Shown here piece after piece: positions 24,421-35,136 of a stretch of DNA of 64,000 nt. The notes under the pieces are model-generated. The model was not told the origin of the DNA and made no database searches. It was given only the letters and a program-made list of their open reading frames with translations. A program made the position numbers and the translations under genes. Location of the stretch: positions 41,521,120 to 41,585,119 of the forward strand of contig NC_080421.1 in NCBI RefSeq assembly GCF_029873635.1, written 5' to 3'. Within the stretch, counting starts at the first letter, position 1; each line of letters opens with the position of its first letter. Origin of the DNA: Malania oleifera. Lineage: Eukaryota > Streptophyta > Magnoliopsida > Santalales > Ximeniaceae.

Positions 24421-24933
24421 TAGGTTGTTAGGTTCTGTAGACTAGGTTGGATGATTTTAGCAGAGTATAGGTTTATATTTGGGAACGAGGATAGGAATGG
24501 GTAGAATATGAATTTTGAGTTTTGCTTAGTAAGCCTAGAGGTAGAATTCCTTGACGGACTTTTGTGTTTTTCTAGATCATTCGACGAGTTCAGAAAACCA
24601 TGGCAATCCATTGACAGTTTTGTTTCCTAGCGGAGGGGTAGGAACTTGAAAATTAGAATGGAAATAGGGAATTGGTAGAGTATGCCGTAAATTAGGGGAG
24701 AAGATTTGGGGTGGTATTGGGGTCTATTTAAAGTGAATATTTTAGTGTTATAATTGCACCAGACATGTTAGGATATTAGAATTCTAAATTCGTTGTGGTT
24801 CTGTCTTGAGGATAGATCCTAGGGATAATAATGTTGTCTCTGGAGGAAGTAGCAGTAAGGGGGCTGCCCATGAGGGTGGCAGGGATACTATATGGCACTT
24901 CGGGACTTCGCCCAGTAGTTTATAGCTAAGGTT

Positions 24934-26224
24934 ATGCGGAGTTCTCAGGGGCAGGATCATCCCACTGCTGAGCTAGGAGATTCTATTGAGAAGTTCACTC
25001 GCGTAAAGCCTTCTACCTTCGCGGGAAGTACCAAAACGATTCTTGAAGAGAATTGGATTTGGGAAATCAAGAAGATCTTGGTCGTACTACGATGCACCGA
25101 TGAGCAGAAGGTGTTATACGCCACATTTAAACTGACTGGAGAGGCCGAGAGATGGTGGGAAGCAACAAAGCTACTTGAGGAGCAGAGACTGGTACCGGTG
25201 GCGATGACATGGAGTTGCTTCAGAGAGGTGTTCTTTGATTGGTATTTTCTAGCCTTTGTCAAGAAAGCAAAGGTACAGAACTACCAAACCTAACTCAGGG
25301 ACAGTCGAGTGTTCAGCAGTACGCCACTCGATTTATGGAGCTATCACGGTTTGCTTATTACATGGTACCAAACGAGTTTATGAAGGCTTGGAAGTTTGAA
25401 GGGGTCTGAGGCAGGAGATTATTAAACAGGTGGCTGTGTTACAGGTGTAGGAGTTTGCTACATTTGTAGATAACGCCACTATGGCAGAGGTGAGCTTATA
25501 AGGAGATGTGGAGGCTTAAAACTCGAAGAAGAGGCCGATGCCTTCTAGTTCTCATACAAGTGCAAAGCAGGGCCCTTGGAGGAGGTACAGTAACGGTAGA
25601 GGCCGACGATAGGATACGAGTGTTAGGGCATTTCAGGGTACCTCATCACACCGTGTTTGCCCTAAGTGTGGCAGGTGGCATTCGAGTGAATACAGAGGTA
25701 GACTAGGTGACTCTTACCGGTGTGGTAAGCCCGAAAACATGGCAAGAGATTGTCGTGCGACAATGAACTTCCCACCTCCAACGCAACAATATCGGGGAGG
25801 TAACCAGGCACCGCATGGAAACTATTAGGGGGGGTATGACCCAGACGCGGGTGTATTCCTTGATTCCTAGCAACACTGAGAATGCAGGAGATAAGGTGAC
25901 AAGTAACATTTATGTGCTTTCAAATAATGCAGTAGTATTGTTTGACTCAAGTGTGACACACTCTTTTATCTCTCAGGGATTCATCAAATAGTGCGATGTA
26001 GAAATACAATCATTAGATGCTAGGTTAGAGGTGTCACACCGATTGGGTCAGTGGCAGTATGTAGTAAAGTAATCTGAGACTACCTAGTGGGAATTCAGGA
26101 GAGAATGGTGTCTGCTAACTTGATTGTCTTTGACATGTGCAAGATTTTGATATCATTTTGGGGATGGATTGGTTAGCAGCCGGCTATGCAAGTATAGACT
26201 GCCATAGGAAGGAGGTAGTGTTCA
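24934..26224 (+). pseudogene. G2 gypsy gag-protease, broken
   Basis: The first 119 residues (24934-25293) contain KPSTFAGSTKTILEENWIWE and LTGEAERWWEATK, the retrotransposon gag capsid. The reading continues in another frame with QGQSSVQQYATRFMELSRFA. Two zinc-binding motifs follow: CPKCGRWHSSEYRG (about 25660) and a degraded second knuckle YRCGKPENMARDC (about 25718). A pepsin-like protease start, VVLFDSSVTHSFIS, lies at about 25933, where the usual active-site D-S-G appears as D-S-S. Next come GMDWL (about 26163) and a protease-RT linker. Coding stops where a G3 LTR is inserted at 26225. Several frameshifts and stops make it non-functional. Confidence 0.8.
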
Positions 26225-26309
26225 TGTAATAACCTGGATAATTATTGGAATCAAATAATAAAGAAAAGAGAAAGGAAAATAATTTTAAAAGGGGTATAGC
26301 AGGGCCTCA

Positions 26310-26480
26310 TCAACGAACGCAGAATCATCTGCTCTGGCTTGTCGACGTGGACGCGTGTCTCGTCGACAAGAATTTACTAAGAGGCTATTTTTCAGGGCCT
26401 GAAATTCATCGACGAGGGCACCGTATTCGTCGATGAACTTCCTCCATTGACTCATCAACGAGGTGATGCGGCTCGTCAAC
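26310..26480 (+). repeat. GTCGAC-centred palindrome array, G3 copy
   Basis: Copies include CTTGTCGACGTGG, CTCGTCGACAAG, TTCATCGACGAGG, TTCGTCGATGAAC, CTCATCAACGAGG and CTCGTCAACTAG. The last ends about 12 bp before the TATA box. Confidence 0.8.
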
Positions 26481-26811
26481 TAGGCTAGCCACCTATATAT
26501 ATGCAAAAATGGGTTTCCAGCTGAAATTTCTTTCTCCCCTTCATTTTTCTCTCTCTAGAAAACGCACTCTCTCCCTTCTCTCTAGATTTATAGCTCTGAT
26601 TCTTCCCACTTCGACGATCAGAAGCTACCACGATGATCCTGGGGAGATTCTCTACAACCTAACTGGAACGAAAATTCAATTCGAGCAGTTTGGGAATCAT
26701 CCCAAAATTAGGGTAAGTAGATTTTTAGGTATTTTCAATATTACCAGTATTATTTGAGGCCAAATTTTGTATACTATAAGAATATACTGGTGTTTTGTGG
26801 AATAAATTTGG

Positions 26812-26976
26812 GGTGTCATATTTTCAAGAATAGAGTGTTTTGGGTCCCTATAGTCATAGGTTGAGGACCCCAGCAAGTATCTGTTCTGGAACCTAGGTAA
26901 ATTATGGGTTAAGAGATTTATGAATAGGCAATTTTAGAAATTATGAGTGCATTGATTTACTAGAGAATATGTGTAT
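26812..26976 (+). repeat. Duplicated LTR block A, first copy
   Basis: A 165-bp segment beginning GGTGTCATATT is about 90% identical to 30826-30990, which has the same length and orientation. The following short block B (29056-29090) likewise recurs at 30991-31025. The two A-B units are separated by inserted S LTRs. Confidence 0.85.
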
Positions 26977-29050
26977 TGATAGTTATGGTGCAACCACAAG
27001 AGGGGGGATGAATTGGGTATTTAAAAATTTGTTGCCTAGGTCTACTAATTTTAACAACAATGTGATTTAGCCTAGGGTCATTCTATGCAATCATCAAACA
27101 AACATACACGTGTAGTAAATGTAAATTGCGGAAATGTAAAGAACACGCACAATATGTTATCGGGGTTCGGACAACTGTGCCTACGTCCCCGCCTTGGCCA
27201 CACCGACACAAGGATTACCACTATAGTGCTCACTTAAATGGGTGGAGCGACACATATACAAACCAAGTCAATTCAAGGGGCTGACCTCAACCGATATGCC
27301 TTAACAGGATGACACACCTAACTTTCCTAACTGGGTCTAAGCCAATCTAGGACTATTCCACAGGGCTAGTCTCCTACTTTAGGCCTGTGCCTGGAATACA
27401 ACCAATGTGTATAAATTGTTTGTACACAGAAATGCGCTTCAACACAAGCAGATGTGTGCACCAATATAGCTCAGTCAATAATGCAAGCATGAATGATATG
27501 CAAATATGCTCAGTGCTCTAATGTATGCTAAACGCTCAATCATGTATATATTTTCAATCCAGATCAAGAGTGTATATCTAAACAAGATTTAAAACACACT
27601 ATTTGAATATCACAAAATCATATCAGGGTTTCAAATATGCTAAGCAAGATAAATCAAACAAACTCAATAGGATATTTCAATGTATAAACCATAATGGAGT
27701 TGTTTGAAAGACTAGCTTTTTATAAAAGGATTTTTGCACACAAAATCTAGGTTTGGGTAACTTGCAACAATAATGCAAGAACCAAAACCCTCAAAGTCTT
27801 TCCACACTCGATTTATCAAATCAAATGGGTAAAAGAACTTTACGCTATACACTCAAGTAAAATCAATCAATCAATATACCAAGGGAGAGTATTAGCTAGA
27901 GAAATTTAAGCACAATAGCCTTATAGAGATACTCACAATGCTTAGAGAAAGAGAATAAGGAGTATGTGAGTGTTTTTAAGAAGTATTTGGCTAATATAGG
28001 GTTTTTAGGGTTTTAAGAGTTGAGAGAATTTTTGCCCTAATCAAGTATGCTAATCCTTACTAATTAATACAAATGAATTGGTATATATGGGCAAGGAGGA
28101 TTTTTTTACTGTTGGGGACACAATGGGTATAATTAGAATTTTCTAAAAGACTATTAAGAAAGTTAACCCAGTTTATCCCATTTAAAAAATTAGTAAAAAT
28201 TATTTTAACCCGCAAGGTTTAGGTGCCCAACCTGAGGTTTAGGTGCCCGAACAGACATAGTCAAAAATTCATTTTTAAGAGGTTCGGGTGCCCGAGTTGA
28301 GGACCGATTGGCTGAACCAAGTCAGTAGCCAAATGTCCAAGGTTCGGGTGCCTAAAGCTGAGTTCAGTTAACCGAACCAAGCAGTTCGGTCGCCCGAGCC
28401 TCTATTTGAACGTAAACATTCGGTCGCCCGAGTAGTTAAAAAGTACTCTGACAAGCATTCGGGTGCCCGAGGAAAATATGTTCAAAAGAGGTTCGGTCGC
28501 CGAAGCTATGTCAACATGTTGACTTGTTTGGTTGCCCGAGCCGCTTTACACAGCATAGGTTTGGTCGCCCAAACCCTCTCAACATTTTCATTTTTTCAGT
28601 CCAATTTTAGCCAATTATTATTCCCCTAATATAAAGATGATAATGGGGACTGTTTGTGCATTTGTTTAGAGACCTAAGGACTTTCTATCCTACCAAAAAA
28701 AATCTGGTGTCGGTCGACCAAAGGGTGATCCCTAAGGTCTGTGTAGGTACCTAAAATCCAACTATGGTCATTTTGAGCATACCTACCTACCATGCATGAT
28801 GCAAGTTATTACAAGTCATACACGCGTACAGTTTATAATAAATTACATCCCAGAATGAAGAAATAAACAAATAAATATAAAATACAATGCATAGATCTTC
28901 ATTCTTCGGCACGAACACCGCACGCCATCATAATATGTCTTTCAGTCCTAAAGTGCGCACCCGGTGAACCTGCATGCAATTCTCAGTACAACCATTAGTA
29001 CCAAGAGTATTTGTCATAATCAAAACTGGGTGTGACCAATGAGGTCAATA
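26977..29050 (-). mobile_element. S-family solo LTR in the G3 LTR
   Basis: Plus-strand ends are TGATAGTTATGG and GAGGTCAATA, both degenerated from the usual TG...CA. It is flanked by perfect TGTAT duplications (26972-26976 and 29051-29055). Length is 2074 bp. It holds the conserved 'ttatcggggttcgg' region near 27158 and an array dominated by GGTTCGGTCGCCCGA-type palindromes at about 28215-28580. Confidence 0.85.
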
Positions 29051-29090
29051 TGTATAAATGTAAGTTTTGAGGTTGGTACACCGGGGGTTG

Positions 29091-30825
29091 AATTAGTATT
29101 TAAAAAATTTTATCCCCTAGGTCAATCCACTAATCAATAGTATTATACAATCCTAAGGTCAATCTAGTGCATGTAAAATAAATCAATCTAAATATACAAT
29201 GGAATTTAAATTGCAATAGAAATTTAATCAAACATGCACAATAAAGCAGTAAAGGAGACGACACCCAGAAATGTTATCGAGTTTCAGCCAAATTGCCTAC
29301 ATCCCCGCCTTGACTAACAAGCACAAGGATTACCACTATAGGCTCACTTAACAGGTGGAGCGGCACCTAAAAAATTAGGTCAATTAGCACAGGGCTGACC
29401 TCAACCTTTAGACAAATCCTTACCGGTCTGGATTACCGCCACCTCAGGCCACGCCTAGAAATGCTTAGATTTTACAATCAAGAATATTGGTACAGTGATT
29501 TGTGCTTTCGTGTAAAGTGGATATGTACCCAAATGCGCTTAATCACAAACACCACAAATGATTTAATATGTCAGCTCAGTGTGGTCTAATATTTCAACTC
29601 TCAAATATATTTGGTATCAGTGTAATGAGTGTGTGAGAGTGTCAACAAACGATCTTTGTATCTCAAGATATTCTCAATCAAGGTGCTCAAACAAAGATAT
29701 CACCCAAGTTTCAAATATTCCAAAGAGCAGAATATATCAATCACGTAAATAGTGTATATGCTTGGTTTGCAAAGGATATGTAATTTTTGTATTCAGGAAA
29801 TGATATGTATTTGAATAAATATTGCAACAAAGATCAATATCACAAACACAAATATCTTTTCACAAATATGTCAATGTAAATCCCACAAGATATTTGAGTA
29901 AGTTTGAAAACGTTTTACAACCCAAAAACAAATACAAGCTTCCTAAGATATTGCAATACAAATGCAATACTCAGAAGCTAAATACAAGTCTTCTTAGGAT
30001 GGGCCTATTAGCAAAAACCCCCAAAGAATACTTAGGATTTGCTCTTGTTGAAAATTAATTCAATCACACACAAATGGGAGAGCAAACCTATACACATAAA
30101 TACTCAAGACACTTACAGAGGATTTAAGAACTTGAAGAAAGTAAGTTTGAGTGATTTGAGTAAGAGTATGAGTAGTAGAGTGTATTGGGCTTGAGAGAGG
30201 ATTTTTTATTTTATTTGCTAATCTTCTTACTAAATATCCCAAATGAAGGGGTATTTATAGACACCCCATGAATTATGACCGTTGGGGACAAGGCCGATAT
30301 TATTAGAAAAGATTAATGAATTTTTAATTATTTTAACCCTGTTAAAAATATTTAACCACGGTAAAAAATACAAGGCAATCCAAGAGCACTAGTCAACCAG
30401 AAGACTTTTGGTCGACTGAAGTTCATATGGCTCGATCGACCGAGCCAATTTTGAACTTCAGGGTCGATTGACCAAGAAGGGCAATTTTTTCAAAATAGTG
30501 CGGTTCGGTCAACCAAGGTGAAAATGAACTAATCCCTAAGGTCTTTCTAAGGTCATTTTTAGTTATTCTTGGTTTGAGCTTACGTATTAGACCATGCATG
30601 TGATGTGTGTGTGCTTATTACAAACCAAAGACCCTAATTACTATTACAGACCCAAATTGAGTAAATTACAATATAAAATGATCTTTAGGGTTTTTTTCTT
30701 CTCTTCATGTGTCGTGTGCGCGCACCATATGATACTTCTGATTAGTCCTGCACACAAACTCATTAACCATTAGATACCAAAGCATTTGTCATAATCAAAA
30801 TGGGCTATGACCAAAAAGGTCAACA
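29091..30825 (-). mobile_element. S-family LTR, left end truncated
   Basis: It is homologous to S LTRs from AATTAGTATTTAAAA onward and ends intact with GGTCAACA. The first 30 or so bases of the plus-strand left end are missing and are replaced by G3 block B, joined at a shared GGGGGTTG. No target duplication is visible. The palindrome array is at about 30385-30530. Confidence 0.75.
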
Positions 30826-31025
30826 GGTGTCATATTTTTAGGAATAGAGTGTTTTGAACCCCTATAGTCATTGGTTAAGGACCCCAACAAGTATCTATTC
30901 CGGAACCCAGGTAAATTATAGGTTAAGAGATTTATGAATAGGCAATTTTAGGAATTATGAGTGTATTGATTTTTTGGAGAATATGTGTATAAATGCAAGT
31001 TTTGAGGTTGGTACACCGGGGGTTG
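30826..31025 (+). repeat. Duplicated LTR blocks A and B, second copy
   Basis: Block A (30826-30990) and block B (30991-31025, AAATGCAAGTTTTGAGG onward) are contiguous here. They show the arrangement that existed before the S LTR at 26977 split the first copy. Confidence 0.85.
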
Positions 31026-33205
31026 CGAGAGTGGAGTGTAGAGTGGAGGTCAGTCTCTCAATTAGGTAGGTAAGGGAAATATGTTATGCTAGGGATTTTT
31101 GAAAGTATATCAAAAGATTATGTATATATGTATATTTATATCAACTTATCATTCAGTTTTTCCAGAATGTTATTATTATTATAATTACAACAAAAGTTAT
31201 AGATTTTAGAGCATGCAAATCTAACTGCTTAAATGTGTGGCATGAGTTTATAACAGTTTAGTAAAGTATTAATACAATTTTACAAATATCATATTCTATA
31301 GTATACTAGCAGAAGATATCAGTATGCAATTCTTAGAAAATATAATTTATAATATTTTTCAGCATGCCATGACTACAGTCGTGGCCAAGCCTCCAAAACA
31401 ATGTATAGAATACAGTGAAAGGTCAAGAACTAAATGTCATATGAAGTAAAATGTCAAATTAATTACTGTCATTTCATGTATTCATTGAAGGTTAGACCCG
31501 TCCAAGAATGGTTAATATACATTCATACCTAATCGTACATGTGAGACAAATCAATTGTCATTATTCAATTAATTATTAGTCATACTATGTTGACTAATAA
31601 TCACTTGAACATGCTAAATTATTTTGTTTCACTTACGATTAGTAATGTTTGTATTTCAACCATTCTTGGATTGTCCAATGTAGACAGTTCAAGAAGTTGT
31701 ATTTACATTGTTGTCATTGTTCACGCTTTGTCAATTATCATTATATATTTCGAGCACGTTTCTACTTTTGTTCTCTGAGTGCATAGTGGAGTGTCGTGAC
31801 AATTTGTTAGTGATGGAAAACTAGCAACATGTTTACTTCCCCCATCTCATGTACTTGGAGAGCCATGGGGAGATGCTGTCGAAATTTATAATGACTACGA
31901 CAAAGAAATTTGAGCGATTAATCGCAATGTAAATGCAACATTCCTGAATGGGATAAGATCCGTACCCTTTGGAGTATGATGGTTGATTATAGGATTCACG
32001 ATGCATGCATTATAAACATTATGAGAATGTAATGAACACCATTTACTTAAACATGTTATAGGGTAATTAATGAACATGGATAAGAGTTGGATGAATGCTC
32101 GGGGTAGGTTTTTGCCAGAATACGTGAAAGGGATACATGATTTCATAGAGTTTGCGCGTCCTCGTGCAGACAAAGTCAATAGAATAAGGTGTCCTTGCAG
32201 AGAAATGCCAAAACATAACATTCAAACACATTGATTTGGTCCATTCACGTTTATTAGACTTTGGAATGGAGAAAAGGTACACAACATGGGTGTTCCACAA
32301 TGAAGATTACGCAGTTCAGAGCTATGATGATAACGATGAAGATGAGGGGACAAATATAGTAGGTGGTGATACATGTTTGGAAAGGGTAATTGAAATGTTA
32401 GGTGACTTGCAAAAGGGGATTGCAGGGGACACGAACGATGTTGGTGTGTTGCGTACTAGTGATGAATCTACTTCAGCAGGTACCATACCTTGAGATCCTA
32501 GTACGTTGAATCGACTCGGTAAACCATTTTATAATCTCATGAGGGATATACGAGTGCCCCTATATCCAAACTGTAAAAAATTCTCGAAATTTGAGTTTTT
32601 GATAAAGTTGCTTCATGCAAGGACAATGCATGGGTTTTCTCAGAGCACATTCAACATGCATTTAAGCCTTATTAAGGTGGCACTACCTGATGGTGAAACA
32701 ATTACGAAGTCTTTTTACGAGGTGAAGACATACATGCGTGAATTGGGTCTCGGTTACACTCTAATACATGCATGTAGGTATGATTGTGCACTCTTTTATG
32801 GTGAACATCAAAATGCGAACGAGTGCCCAAAATGTGGTGAACCAAGGTATACAATTAATCAGAAGAAGGGTAAAAAGATCCCAAAAAAAGTTTTACAATA
32901 TTATCCATTAATCCAGCAACTTCAATGATTGTATATGTGCAAAAAGACTACTACAGATATGAGATGGCATCAAAAGAAACGTCTTCAAGATGGAAACACC
33001 CTTAGCCATCCAGCGGTCTCCGAAGCTTCGGCCGATTTTCATAAAAAGCATCCATGGTTTGCTACTGATCCTCGTAACATCAGACTTGGCCTTGCATCAG
33101 ATGGGTTCAATCCTTTCGGTAACATGAACAACCAGTATAGCATGTGGCCAGTTATGATGATGTCATACAATATGCCGCCATGCCGATGTATGAAAGAACC
33201 TTTCA

Positions 33206-35136
33206 TGTAACGACCTGCCTAATTATCTGTTTTTTTTTTTTTTTTAAACATACTCTGATACCATAGTATTAACCTAAACAGAAGGAAGCAGAAATCATAC
33301 AAACATAACCATAAACCACTATATACAATACCAAAACCAATACCAGAGTGCTAAAATGTTTCCAAAATATACAAAGATAATTGTATCCCCAAAAATGCCC
33401 TCAACTAGCTAGGGCTACACAAAATCATTCCCAAAAATGATACTCACTCTCTGATGGGGCACTACAGACGCCCTCTATTTGTGAGCCTGATCTGCTCACC
33501 TACCCGGATCACCTGAAAAATATTTCAACATTGGGATAAGCCAACGCTCAGTAAGAGAAAATATGCTATTACTAGTGTGTGGCAAATGAGTTACTATATA
33601 TCATGAAATCTATTTCATATAAACATGAATAACTGAGTACAAAAGTACAGTACAAATAATAAAGCGCACCACACCTTTTCCCTATTGCTTAACATATCAG
33701 TATTATGGTTATACTTCAAAATACTTCTAGTGTATATAGTAGGATCCCTGTTTCTGTAAATCCGTACGTATGTAATAATAACTAAAACTGTTCCCTGTGG
33801 CTATCCATGTCATGACATGCCCCTCATGACGAGGTTGTGCTGCCCCTAGGCTAGATTTACCTTGGCTGGCCAACCAGGAATAAATCACTGAACTCCGTCA
33901 GTCGACCTGCCCACCTCAACCCGTATCTGGATGGGGAGCCTAACCTCTTCAAGGGCCTAGGTGGTCGACCGTACCACGTATTATCTGAATAGGTGGTTGC
34001 ACTCATAAAGTAACATAGTATCTGTAGCAACGGTACCGTACTCTGCAGCTGCAAGTCCAACCGGGTCTGATATCGTATAATATATTTCTATATACATGTC
34101 TATCTAATTTACCATGATTCTGAAGTACTGAAATAACCATGATGCTGTATAATGTACTGAGGTCTGAATAATCATAACATGGAATTGCATATTCGTAATA
34201 CTGGAATTCGTATAATCATGGTACTAAAATCTGTAAAATTATGGTACTAAAGTTCACATAATCATAATACGTAAATCCGTAAAATCATGGTACTGAAATT
34301 CATAAAAATCATGAAGCTAGCATTCGTAAAACATATCCACGTACTACATACATATTCACAAGCCACACCATACTTTAATACATAATTTTTGTAAATAAAT
34401 AAACTGTATAATATTTAGAAATATCCTAGCATAGCATATTTCCCTTACTTGACTAGTGGAAAGCCCCTAGGGAATACAAGCCTAACACCCGCAGGGCCTC
34501 CTACAAAACACCTTGACACCAATATTTTCCAGAATTAAACATCAATATTTTTCTGTCTATATCATTTCCTATAACTACCACAAGGCCAAAAGGAGACTAA
34601 AAGGCCTTACCCTGAATTTAAGATGATTTCTAACTTTGATTTCCCGACGATCCGATCCTGTAGATGCGTAGAGAACTCCACCAGGAGCGTCGTGGTAGCT
34701 TCGGATTGTCGATCCGGCGACTGGTGGGGTCAGTAATGAAGAGAGAAGGGAGAGAGAGTCACAGGGGAGAGAGAGCGGCGAGAGAAATGTGATAAAATCC
34801 CGAATTTCCACTATTTATAGGGCCAGGTTTGTCGACGAGACCCTATGTTCGTCGACGAGCCCTTCACAAAATTCGTCGACGAGGCCCTATGTTCATCGAC
34901 GAAATTCAGAGCAGCCCGAACCGCCTCTCGGTATTTTCTCGTTGAAGAAGCCATGTGTTCGTCGACAAAATTCTGAAGATCGTCAACGAAGCTGAGCAAT
35001 TTCCTTGAAATTATTATTATTTAATATTATCTCCAAAATGCAATGTTGTCGACGAAGTCTATGGCCTCCTTCTGTTTTTGTTTCTATTTTCTCTCCCTTT
35101 AATATTTAAAATGCTATTATTCTTCGGGTCACTACA
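33206..35136 (-). mobile_element. G3 gypsy solo LTR inserted in TNP2
   Basis: Plus-strand ends are TGTAACGACCTGCC and GGGTCACTACA, with perfect TTTCA target duplications (33201-33205 and 35137-35141). Read on the minus strand it begins TGTAGTGACCCGAAGAATAAT, matching the G3 start at 1619. Length is 1931 bp. Without it the TNP2 reading passes from KEPF straight into SLLIP in one frame, so the transposase was still open here when the LTR arrived. The array is at 34829-35060, and a minus-strand TATAAATAG box abuts it at about 34812. Confidence 0.92.
34829..35060 (-). repeat. GTCGAC-centred palindrome array, G3 copy
   Basis: Five exact GTCGAC cores (TTTGTCGACGAG, TTCGTCGACGAG twice, TTCGTCGACAAA, TTGTCGACGAAG) plus variants ATCGACGAA, CGTTGAAGAA and CGTCAACGAA. 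The array lies about 10 bp upstream of the TATA box in the LTR's own orientation. Confidence 0.87.

Larger units (their letters stand above)
26225..31370 (+). mobile_element. G3 gypsy LTR, left part, with two S LTRs and a duplicated block
   Basis: It starts TGTAATAACCTGG directly after the G2 protease region (left target site GTTCA, 26220-26224). The palindrome array is at about 26310-26480 and the TATA box (CTATATATATGC) at 26492. An S LTR sits at 26977-29050 and a second at about 29091-30825. Between and around them is a twofold A-B block. G3 sequence resumes to about 31370, where it stops abruptly against CACTA-type sequence. The right end of the LTR was not found, so part has been lost. 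Confidence 0.75.

Noticed and set aside
33206-35136. DNA transposon with terminal inverted repeats TGTAACGACC / GGTCACTACA
   Set aside because: The near-palindromic ends are a feature of these LTRs. TG...CA ends, a 5-bp duplication, and the homology of other copies to LTRs joined to primer sites show that it is a solo LTR.
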